From Actinomycetes bacterium (GTDB lineage: Bacteria; Actinomycetota; Actinomycetes; Mycobacteriales; Micromonosporaceae): 5,934 bases of DNA. The stretch spans positions 1 to 5,934 of the forward strand of contig JAJYSW010000202.1 of the NCBI GenBank assembly GCA_021793335.1, read 5' to 3'. The stretch's first letter is position 1. Each line of letters begins with the position of its first letter. The translations under genes were made by a program, and so were the position numbers. Positions 1 to 5,766 of the stretch are shown here, one piece after another. Under the pieces are notes generated by a model. The model was not told the origin of the DNA and did not search any database. It worked only from the letters and a program-made list of their open reading frames with translations.

Positions 1-1
1 G

Positions 2-1552
2 CTCGGGTCCTCGGCGAAGGGCGACGAGTACTTCCTGCGGCACCTGCTGGGCACCTCCGGCGCGGTCCAGGGCTCGGAGGCCGAATCGCGGTACCGGCCC
101 GCCGACGTCGTCTGGCGCGAGGAGGCTCCCGAGGGCAAGCTGGATCTGCTGCTGTCCCTGGACTTCCGCATGACGAGCACCACGATCATGTCGGACATCG
201 TGCTCCCGGCGGCCACTTGGTACGAGAAGCACGATCTGTCCACCACGGACATGCACCCCTTCGTCCACGCGTTCTCCCCGGCGATCGACCCGCCTTGGCA
301 GTCCCGCACCGATTTCGAGGCCTTCGCCGCCATCGCCGAACGGTTCTCGGCGCTCGCCGAGGAGCGCCTCGGCACCGTGACCGACCTGGTCGCCGCCCCG
401 CACCAGCACGACACGCCCGGCGAGATGGCGCAGCCCGGCGGCGCCGCGCCGGACTGGAAGCGCGAGGGCGTGGCCCCGGTGCCGGGCCGGACCATGCCGG
501 ACATCATCGCCGTCGAACGCGACTACGGCGCGGTGGCCGCGAAGATGTCGGCGGTCGGGCCGCTGGCCGAGACCGCCGGGCTCCCGGTCAAAGGCGTCAC
601 GTTCACGCCCGACGCCGAGATCCGCTGGCTGGGCGAGCGCAATGGCCGAGTCGCCGGTGGGCCGGCCGCGGGCCGGCCCTCGATCGACACGGACGTCAAG
701 GTCTGCGAGATGATCCTCGCGCTCTCGGGCACCAGCAACGGCCGCCTCGCCTCCCAGGGCTTCGAGCGGCTCGCGGAGCGGACCGGCACCGACATGGCCG
801 AGCTCGTCCACGGCTCGGCCGAGCGGCGCGTGGTCTTCGGCGACACGCAGCGCGGGCCGACCCCGGTCGGCTCCAGCCCCGAGTGGTCCGGCAAGGAATC
901 CCACGACCGGCGCTATTCGCCGTTCACGATCAACGTCGAGCACGACAAGCCCTGGCACACGCTCACCGGCAGGCAGCATTTCTATTTGGACCACGACTGG
1001 ATGCACGAGTTCGGGGAGGCCCTGCCGGTCTACCGGCCGCCGCTGGACATGCGGGCGCTGTTCGACGAGCCTGCGATCGGGCCGACCGGGGAGCGGTCGG
1101 TCGCCGTCAGGTATCTGACGCCGCACTCGAAGTGGTCCATCCACTCCGAGTACCAGGACAATCTGCTCATGCTCACCCTCTCTCGGGGTGGGCCGACGAT
1201 CTGGATGAGCCCGGCCGACGCGGAGTCCATCGGCGCGGCCGACAACGACTGGGTGGAGGCGGTGAACCGGAACGGCGTCGTCGCCGCCAGGCTCATCGTC
1301 TCCCACCGGATGCCGGAGGGGACCGTCTACATGTACCACGCGCAGGAGCGCCTGATCGACGTGCCGAAGACCGAGACCACCGGCAAACGCGGCGGCATCC
1401 ACAACTCGCTGACCCGCCTGCTGGTCAAGCCCACCCATCTCATCGGCGGCTACGCCCAGTTCAGTTATGCGTTCAACTACATCGGTCCGACCGGGAACCA
1501 GCGTGATGAGGTCACCGTCGTGCGCCGGCGGACACAGGAGGTGCGGTACTGA
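2..1552 (+). CDS. narG: Respiratory nitrate reductase alpha subunit NarG, C-terminal part (5' truncated by window edge)
   Basis: NarG is the catalytic subunit of membrane-bound nitrate reductase. It reduces nitrate to nitrite at a molybdenum bis-MGD cofactor in the NarGHI complex, taking electrons from NarH. The frame is open from base 2, and the internal Met at 170 is residue 57 of the fragment, not the true start. The 516 residues present are less than half of a usual NarG (about 1,230-1,250 aa). Fragment motifs that match NarG by eye include LGSSAKGDEYF (1-11), LPAATWYEKHDLSTTDMHP (68-86), LTPHSKWSIHS (372-382), MYHAQER (444-450), GGIHNSLTR (464-472) and PTHLIGGYA (477-485). The last four lie in the C-terminal molybdopterin dinucleotide-binding domain. 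The N-terminal iron-sulfur site and the Mo ligand are upstream of the window and cannot be checked. The protein ends at VRRRTQEVRY, without the longer C-terminal tail of E. coli NarG. Its stop shares one base with the narH start. Confidence 0.97.
   Translation, partial: LGSSAKGDEYFLRHLLGTSGAVQGSEAESRYRPADVVWREEAPEGKLDLLLSLDFRMTSTTIMSDIVLPAATWYEKHDLSTTDMHPFVHAFSPAIDPPWQSRTDFEAFAAIAERFSALAEERLGTVTDLVAAPHQHDTPGEMAQPGGAAPDWKREGVAPVPGRTMPDIIAVERDYGAVAAKMSAVGPLAETAGLPVKGVTFTPDAEIRWLGERNGRVAGGPAAGRPSIDTDVKVCEMILALSGTSNGRLASQGFERLAERTGTDMAELVHGSAERRVVFGDTQRGPTPVGSSPEWSGKESHDRRYSPFTINVEHDKPWHTLTGRQHFYLDHDWMHEFGEALPVYRPPLDMRALFDEPAIGPTGERSVAVRYLTPHSKWSIHSEYQDNLLMLTLSRGGPTIWMSPADAESIGAADNDWVEAVNRNGVVAARLIVSHRMPEGTVYMYHAQERLIDVPKTETTGKRGGIHNSLTRLLVKPTHLIGGYAQFSYAFNYIGPTGNQRDEVTVVRRRTQEVRY
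659..679. repeat. Short GC inverted repeat inside narG
   Basis: GGGCCGGCC (659-667) and GGCCGGCCC (671-679) can pair with a 3-base loop. The segment encodes GGPAAGRP, which matches a Gly/Pro turn also present in other NarG proteins. The repeat is probably a by-product of GC-rich codons. Confidence 0.5.
1536..1543 (+). promoter_or_regulatory. narH ribosome binding site
   Basis: AGGAGGTG is a near-perfect Shine-Dalgarno sequence that lies inside the end of narG, eight bases before the ATG at 1552. It decides the narH start. The alternative in-frame ATG at 1576 would give a protein starting MAQVAMVM but has no comparable site in front of it. Confidence 0.85.
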
Positions 1553-3249
1553 TGGGCGAGCGGATCGGCAAGGTCATGGCCCAGGTCGCCATGGTCATGA
1601 ACCTCGATAAGTGCATCGGCTGCCATACCTGCTCGGTCACGTGCAAGCAGGCGTGGACGAACCGTTCGGGTGTCGAGTACGTGTGGTTCAACAACGTCGA
1701 GACTCGGCCGGGGCAGGGGTATCCGCGCCGGTATGAGGATCAGGAGCGCTGGGAGGGCGGCTGGAGGCGCACGGCCCGCGGGCGTCTCAAGCCTCGCGCG
1801 GGCGGGCGGCTGAAGAAGCTCATGACGATCTTCGCCAACCCGAAGCTGCCGGCCCTCCAGGACTACTACGAACCGTGGACGTACGACTACGAGAACCTCA
1901 TCACCGCTCCGCTCGGCGATGACGTCCCCGTGGCCCGGCCGCGCTCGCTCATCACCGGCGAGCCGATGAACATCTCGTGGAGCGCGAACTGGGACGACGA
2001 CCTCGGTGGCGGCGAGGAGCTCGCCTCGCAGGACCCGATCGTGCAGCGGCTCGGCGACCAGGTGAAATTCTCTTTCGAAGAGACGTTCATGTTCTATCTG
2101 CCTCGGATCTGCGAGCACTGCCTCAACCCCTCGTGCGTGGCCAGCTGCCCCTCAGGGGCGATGTACAAGCGCTCCGAGGACGGCATCGTCCTGGTCGACC
2201 AGGACAAGTGCCGCGGCTGGCGCATGTGCGTCACCGGCTGCCCCTATAAGAAGGTGTACTTCAACCACAAGACCGGCAAGGCCGAGAAATGCACCTTCTG
2301 CTATCCGCGCATCGAGGTCGGGCAGCCGACGGTGTGCTCCGAGACGTGCGTGGGACGGCTGCGCTACCTCGGCGTCATCCTCTACGACGTCGAACGCGTC
2401 GGCGAGGCCGCCGCCGTCGAAGACGAGCAGGACCTCTACGAGGCGCAGCTGGGCGTGTTCCTCGATCCGAACGACCCGGAGGTCCAGGCCGCGGCGCGGC
2501 GCGACGGCATCCCCGACCGGTGGATCGAATCGGCGAAACGCTCGCCGATCCACATCCTGGCCAAGGAGTTCCGCGTCGCGCTGCCGCTGCATCCGGAGTA
2601 CCGGACGATGCCGATGGTGTGGTACATCCCGCCGCTCTCGCCGGTGGTGGACACGCTGACCTCGACCGGGCACGACGGCGAGGACGCCGGGAACCTCTTC
2701 GGCGCCATCGAGGCGCTGCGCATCCCCATCGAATACCTCGCCGAGCTGTTCACCGCGGGCGACCCCGCGCCGGTCGACCGGACACTGCGCCGGCTCGCGG
2801 CGATGCGCTCGTACATGCGCCGGATCAACCTCGGCCAGGAGGCCGACGAGTCGATCGCCGAAGCGGTCGGCATGACCGGCGACGAGATCGAGCGGATGTA
2901 CCGGCTGCTCGCCCTCGCCAAATACGACGAGCGCTACGTCATCCCCACCGCGTACGGGGTCGACGAGGCCGATAAGGGCGTCATCGAGGAGATCGGGTGC
3001 AGCCTCGACTTCGAAGGCGGCCCCGGCATGGGCGGCATGGGCGGCTCGGCCCCGTTCGGCGAGGCGTCCGGGCAGCCGAGCCCGGCGGCGGTGGAGAACT
3101 TCCACGCGCTGCGCCACCGGCAGACCAGCGACGGCCGCGCCGACCCACCGAAGCGCTTCAACCTGCTCAACTGGGACGGCAACGGCCGCCCGGCGGGCAT
3201 GTTCCCCTCCCGGCGCCGAACCGAGGACGAGACCGGGGAGCGATCGTGA
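1552..3249 (+). CDS. narH: Respiratory nitrate reductase beta subunit NarH
   Basis: NarH is the iron-sulfur electron-transfer subunit that carries electrons from the NarI hemes to NarG. The 565-aa protein has four cysteine groups: C21/C24/C27/C31, C187/C190/C195/C199, C220/C226/C230 and C247/C250/C262/C266. In the third group Trp223 replaces a cysteine (CRGWRMC, 220-226). This is the known NarH signature for three [4Fe-4S] clusters plus one [3Fe-4S] cluster, so all ligands look intact. Other family stretches are VEYVWFNNVETRPGQG (41-56), YEPWTYDYENL (106-116), ARPRSLITGE (128-137) and LPLHPEYRTMPMVWYIPPLS (344-363). It is about 50 residues longer than E. coli NarH (512 aa), largely through a Gly/Met-rich stretch (489-503) and a C-terminal linker. 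The ATG at 1552 is preferred because of its ribosome binding site and its overlap with the narG stop. The stop overlaps the narJ GTG start. Confidence 0.98.
   Translation: MGERIGKVMAQVAMVMNLDKCIGCHTCSVTCKQAWTNRSGVEYVWFNNVETRPGQGYPRRYEDQERWEGGWRRTARGRLKPRAGGRLKKLMTIFANPKLPALQDYYEPWTYDYENLITAPLGDDVPVARPRSLITGEPMNISWSANWDDDLGGGEELASQDPIVQRLGDQVKFSFEETFMFYLPRICEHCLNPSCVASCPSGAMYKRSEDGIVLVDQDKCRGWRMCVTGCPYKKVYFNHKTGKAEKCTFCYPRIEVGQPTVCSETCVGRLRYLGVILYDVERVGEAAAVEDEQDLYEAQLGVFLDPNDPEVQAAARRDGIPDRWIESAKRSPIHILAKEFRVALPLHPEYRTMPMVWYIPPLSPVVDTLTSTGHDGEDAGNLFGAIEALRIPIEYLAELFTAGDPAPVDRTLRRLAAMRSYMRRINLGQEADESIAEAVGMTGDEIERMYRLLALAKYDERYVIPTAYGVDEADKGVIEEIGCSLDFEGGPGMGGMGGSAPFGEASGQPSPAAVENFHALRHRQTSDGRADPPKRFNLLNWDGNGRPAGMFPSRRRTEDETGERS
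3025..3042 (+). repeat. Two tandem 9-bp repeats inside narH
   Basis: GGCATGGGC occurs twice back to back, at 3025-3033 and 3034-3042, followed by a partial third copy (GGC). It is in frame and encodes Gly-Met-Gly twice, in the Gly/Met-rich segment near the NarH C-terminus. In-frame units of this kind can expand or contract by slippage without breaking the gene. Confidence 0.8.
3235..3240 (+). promoter_or_regulatory. narJ ribosome binding site
   Basis: GGGGAG lies five bases before the GTG at 3246, inside the end of narH. It supports the GTG as the narJ start. No other in-frame start upstream of the conserved N-terminus has a better site, and the next in-frame ATG (3291) would remove the first 15 residues. 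Confidence 0.65.
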
Positions 3250-3896
3250 CCGGCACGGACGAACGCGACATCGCGCGCCAGGCCGCGGCGATGCTCCTGT
3301 GCTACCCCGGCGGCGAGGCGTACGACCGGATCGACCTGGTGCGGCGGGCCGCGGCCGAACTGCCCGGCGCTCCCGGGCGGGCCCTGGCCCGGTTCTGCGC
3401 ACACGCCGCGGCCACGCCCGAACTCGATCTGTGCTCCCACTATGTGCAGACCTTCGACCTGAAGCGGCGGCGGGCGCTGCACATGACGTACTACACCGAC
3501 GGCGATACGCGCCGACGCGGCCACGCGCTCGCCCGGATCAAGGAGATCTACCGCGGCTGCGGCTGGCTGCTGGACGGCGCCGAACTGCCCGACCACCTGG
3601 CCGTGGTGCTCGAATTCACCGCGCGCGGCGACCGGGGGTGGGGCGAACGGCTCCTGGCGACGTTCCGGCCCGGCATCGAACTGCTGCGCAGCGCCCTGCA
3701 CGAGTGCCGGACGCCGTACGCCGACGTGCTGGACGCGGTGGCCGCGACGCTGCCGCCGCCCGGCGACGAGGCGCTTCGGCAGGCGATCCGCCTGGCCGAG
3801 GCGGGGCCGCCGTCCGAGGACGTCGGCATGGAACCGTACGGCGGGAAGACCCCGCTGGGCATGCCGACCGTGCTCGGCGCGGGGAGGCCGCGATGA
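3246..3896 (+). CDS. narJ: Nitrate reductase molybdenum cofactor assembly chaperone NarJ
   Basis: NarJ is a cytoplasmic system-specific chaperone of the TorD/DmsD/NarJ group. It binds apo-NarG and allows cofactor insertion and NarGH attachment to the membrane, and it is not part of the final enzyme. The 216-aa protein starts with GTG and shows AAMLLCYPGG (14-23), a SHYVQTFDLKRRRALHMTYY core (64-83) with TDGDTRRRG (84-92), LPDHLAVVLEF (114-124) and a C-terminal PPSEDVGMEPYG (188-199). These match NarJ proteins from actinobacteria. The length is slightly below the E. coli protein (236 aa), which is normal for this lineage. No signal peptide or membrane segment is visible. It overlaps narH by four bases (GTGA) and narI by four bases (ATGA), which predicts coupled translation within the operon. 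Confidence 0.96.
   Translation: MTGTDERDIARQAAAMLLCYPGGEAYDRIDLVRRAAAELPGAPGRALARFCAHAAATPELDLCSHYVQTFDLKRRRALHMTYYTDGDTRRRGHALARIKEIYRGCGWLLDGAELPDHLAVVLEFTARGDRGWGERLLATFRPGIELLRSALHECRTPYADVLDAVAATLPPPGDEALRQAIRLAEAGPPSEDVGMEPYGGKTPLGMPTVLGAGRPR
3881..3887 (+). promoter_or_regulatory. narI ribosome binding site
   Basis: GGGGAGG lies five bases before the ATG at 3893, within the last codons of narJ. It supports this ATG, which overlaps the narJ stop as ATGA. Confidence 0.7.
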
Positions 3897-4636
3897 ACCC
3901 GACGCCGCTGGACTACCTGCTGTGGGGCGCTCTGCCGTACGTCGTGATCGCGGTGCTCGCGGGCGGCACGGTCTGGCGCTACCGGTACGACAGGTTCGGC
4001 TGGACCACCCGGTCTTCGCAGCTGTACGAGTCGCGGCTGCTGCGCATCGCCAGCCCCGTATTCCACTTCGGCATCCTGGTGGTCGTCGTCGGGCACGCCA
4101 TCGGCCTGCTGATCCCCGCTTCGTGGACGAGCGCGACGGGCATGAGCGAGGGCGCGTACCACATCATGGCCCTCTCGCTCGGCCTGATCGCGGGCGTGGC
4201 GACGCTCGGCGGCATCGCGTTGTTGATCTGGCGGCGGCGCACCACCGGCCCGGTGTTCAGCGCCACCACTCGCAACGACAAGACCATGTACCTCGTGCTG
4301 ACCGCCGCGATCGTCTCGGGCCTGGCCGTGACCCTGCTGTCGGCCTACACCGGACTCACCGGCGGCCACGAGGTGGACTACCGGCAGACGGTCTCGGTGT
4401 GGTTCCGGTCCATCTGGGTCTTGCAGCCCGATGTGGCGGCCATGGCGGCGGCCACGACCGGATTCAAGATCCATGTGCTGGTGGGCCTGGGGCTGTTCAC
4501 GCTCTTCCCGTTCACTCGCCTCGTCCATGCCTTCAGCGCCCCGATCGGCTATCTGTTCCGGCCCTATGTCGTCTATCGTTCGCGCGAGCCCAGGCCGAGC
4601 CCGGTGACGCGGCCGATCCGGCGCGGCTGGGGCTGA
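3893..4636 (+). CDS. narI: Respiratory nitrate reductase gamma subunit NarI (cytochrome b, quinol oxidase)
   Basis: NarI is the membrane anchor of NarGHI. It oxidises quinol, probably menaquinol in this type of organism, at the outer face and passes electrons through two b-type hemes to NarH. The 247-aa protein has five hydrophobic segments at about residues 8-28, 56-76, 89-113, 132-153 and 192-209, as expected for NarI. Four histidines fit the heme ligands: His58 (FHFG), His68 (VVGHAIG), His194 (KIHVL) and His212 (LVHAFSAP). Their spacings of 10 and 18 residues equal those of E. coli His56/His66 and His187/His205. FPFTRLVHAFSAP (205-217) is a typical C-terminal motif. The protein is about 20 residues longer than E. 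coli NarI (225 aa), including a short basic tail (RPIRRGWG). It appears to be the last gene of the operon, since the next + strand gene lies 196 bases away. Confidence 0.97.
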   Translation: MNPTPLDYLLWGALPYVVIAVLAGGTVWRYRYDRFGWTTRSSQLYESRLLRIASPVFHFGILVVVVGHAIGLLIPASWTSATGMSEGAYHIMALSLGLIAGVATLGGIALLIWRRRTTGPVFSATTRNDKTMYLVLTAAIVSGLAVTLLSAYTGLTGGHEVDYRQTVSVWFRSIWVLQPDVAAMAAATTGFKIHVLVGLGLFTLFPFTRLVHAFSAPIGYLFRPYVVYRSREPRPSPVTRPIRRGWG

Positions 4637-4640
4637 GCGT

Positions 4641-4757
4641 TCACCGGCTCATGCGTTCGAGCGCCTCGACCAGCGGTTCGAACCGGGGGTTCAGTCGCGC
4701 TTCGTCGAGCGCCTCGCGGAGCGCGGCGTCGTTCGTGGGCCGGGCCGAGGCGGGCAT
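4641..4757 (-). CDS. Possible small protein of unknown function, or remnant of a decayed gene
   Basis: I do not recognise this 38-codon minus-strand frame. It starts with ATG at 4757 and stops four bases past the narI stop. The predicted peptide begins MPASARPTND, then reads as a charged amphipathic helix (REALDEARLN, FEPLVEALERM). About 89% of its sense codons end in G or C, as expected for real coding sequence here. Two in-frame copies of a 12-bp sequence (CGAGGCGCTCGA on the minus strand, 4657-4668 and 4705-4716) encode the EAL segments. Against it: no Shine-Dalgarno sequence precedes the ATG, and the frame is closed by a stop at 4794-4796 with no other usual start in between. It could be a tiny real gene divergent from the siderophore gene, the tail of a degraded gene, or chance. 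Confidence 0.22.
   Translation of the reverse strand: MPASARPTNDAALREALDEARLNPRFEPLVEALERMSR
4674..4685. repeat. 12-bp perfect palindrome in the narI-sip spacer
   Basis: CGGTTCGAACCG reads the same on both strands. It lies 38 bases past the narI stop and could be a protein-binding site. It resembles a tRNA T-arm, but the flanks do not form the stem. It also falls inside the weak minus-strand open frame, so it may be incidental. Confidence 0.35.
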
Positions 4758-4794
4758 CGACGCCGATGATGCACGCCAGGAGACCGCGCTGAGC

Positions 4795-4813
4795 TAAGGT
4801 CTGCCTTACCGAT
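4795..4813 (+). promoter_or_regulatory. Candidate iron box (DtxR/IdeR/DmdR-type operator) in front of the siderophore-interacting gene
   Basis: TAAGGTCTGCCTTACCGAT agrees at 13 of 19 positions with the remembered actinobacterial iron-box consensus TTAGGTTAGCCTAACCTAA. It contains a perfect 5-bp inverted repeat, TAAGG (4795-4799) and CCTTA (4804-4808), with a 4-base spacer. It ends 19 bases before the start of a gene whose family is commonly under iron control. TAAGGT (4795-4800) also fits a TANNNT -10 element, so bound repressor would cover the promoter. No convincing -35 is seen. This is inference from similarity and position. Confidence 0.6.
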
Positions 4814-4822
4814 CCGATTCCC

Positions 4823-4828
4823 AAGGAG
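4823..4828 (+). promoter_or_regulatory. Ribosome binding site of the siderophore-interacting gene
   Basis: AAGGAG lies four bases before the ATG at 4833 and supports that start. Confidence 0.75.
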
Positions 4829-4832
4829 CACG

Positions 4833-5648
4833 ATGGCAGCGCCAAGCCGACGACGAACACCGCGCCTGGTCACCGGCGAGGTGCGGCGGACCGAGCAGCT
4901 CACACCGGGCATGACCCGTGTGGTGCTCGGCGGTCCCGGCCTCGACGATTTCAGCGCGGGCGAGTTCACCGACCACTACGTCAAGATCCAGTTCCCGCTC
5001 AAGGGCGTGGACTATCCCGAGCCGTTCGACCTCCAGCGCATCCGCGAGGAGCTGCCGCGCGAGCAGTGGCCCGTCACCCGCACGTACACGGTGCGGCGCT
5101 GGGACGCGGACCGGCGCGAACTGTGGCTGGACTTCGTCGTCCACGGCAGTGAGGGCATCGCCGGGCCGTGGGCGGTGAATGCGAAGCCGGGCGATCCGCT
5201 GCACTTCGCCGGGCCCGGCGGCGCGTACGCGCCCGCGCCCGACGCGGACTGGCATCTGCTGGCCGGCGACGAGAGCGCACTGCCCGCCATCGCCGCAGCC
5301 TTGGAACGGCTCCCGGAGGGTGCCCGGGCGCGGGCCTTGATCGAGATCGCCGGCCCCGAGGAGGAGCAGCCGTTGGATTCGGCCGGGGACGTCGAGCTGA
5401 CCTGGCTCCACCGGGACGGGACGCGCGTCGGCGAGCGGCTGATCGAGGCCGTGCGCGGGCTCGATCTGAGCGGTGACGTCCACGCGTTCGTGCACGGTGA
5501 GGCGCACTTCGTGAAGGAGCTGCGGACGCTGCTGCGCAAGGAGCGGGGACTGCCGAAGGAGCGGGCCTCGATCTCCGGGTACTGGCGGCTCGGCCACAAC
5601 GAGGACGCCTGGCAGGCCACCAAGCGCGAGTTCGACCGCCCGGAATAG
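4833..5648 (+). CDS. Siderophore-interacting protein (SIP family, FAD-dependent ferric-siderophore reductase)
   Basis: SIP-family proteins are cytoplasmic flavoenzymes that reduce Fe(III) in imported siderophores and so release the iron, using NAD(P)H or ferredoxin. ViuB, YqjH and FscN belong to this group. The 271-aa protein is of normal length. The N-terminal FAD-binding barrel has VTRTYTVRRW (81-90), which carries the RxYT flavin-binding motif, then GPWAVNAKPGD (111-121) and FAGPGGAY (125-132). The C-terminal nucleotide-binding SIP domain has LLAGDESALPAIAAALE (142-158), AFVHGEA (218-224) and the family end motif SGYWRLGHNEDAW (248-260). No signal peptide or membrane segment is present. 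The start is set by AAGGAG four bases upstream. A candidate iron box lies just before it, so expression is probably released under iron limitation. The siderophore it serves cannot be told from the sequence, and no siderophore synthesis or transport gene is in the window. Confidence 0.95.
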   Translation: MAAPSRRRTPRLVTGEVRRTEQLTPGMTRVVLGGPGLDDFSAGEFTDHYVKIQFPLKGVDYPEPFDLQRIREELPREQWPVTRTYTVRRWDADRRELWLDFVVHGSEGIAGPWAVNAKPGDPLHFAGPGGAYAPAPDADWHLLAGDESALPAIAAALERLPEGARARALIEIAGPEEEQPLDSAGDVELTWLHRDGTRVGERLIEAVRGLDLSGDVHAFVHGEAHFVKELRTLLRKERGLPKERASISGYWRLGHNEDAWQATKREFDRPE

Positions 5649-5715
5649 GCCGCGGTAGCGGAGCCCGGCGGCCGAGGTCGTCCGCCGTCTCGCGTCAGCG
5701 CTTCGAGCCGCCCGG

Positions 5716-5766
5716 CCGCGCGGGCCCGGCGGCCGGTGCGGTCCTCGGCGCAGCGGGCCCGCGCGG
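5716..5766. terminator. GC-rich 13-bp inverted repeat, probable terminator after the siderophore-interacting gene
   Basis: CCGCGCGGGCCCG (5716-5728) and CGGGCCCGCGCGG (5754-5766) are perfect reverse complements separated by 25 bases. In RNA they would form a very stable 13-bp stem, starting 67 bases after the preceding stop. No run of T follows, which is common in actinobacterial terminators but leaves the role unproven. Confidence 0.5.

Noticed and set aside
170..172. ATG at 170 as the start of a short narG-like gene
   Set aside because: The same frame is open to the left edge, and its translation upstream of 170 (LGSSAKGDEYF and on) is conserved NarG sequence, so the gene is truncated by the window and not by biology.
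2152..3402. Long minus-strand open frame (416 codons) opposite narH and narJ
   Set aside because: It is Arg/Pro/Ala-rich shadow sequence typical of high-GC DNA. The + strand carries unmistakable NarH and NarJ motifs over the same bases.
3548..4528. Minus-strand open frame of 326 codons opposite narJ and narI
   Set aside because: Its His/Arg/Gln-rich composition has no recognisable domain. It mirrors codon bias of the NarI membrane protein, whose heme histidines are intact on the + strand.
4674..4695. tRNA T-arm, GGTTCGAACC, as a tRNA gene or attachment site remnant
   Set aside because: The five bases on each side of the loop do not pair on either strand, and no acceptor, D-arm or anticodon arm is found nearby.
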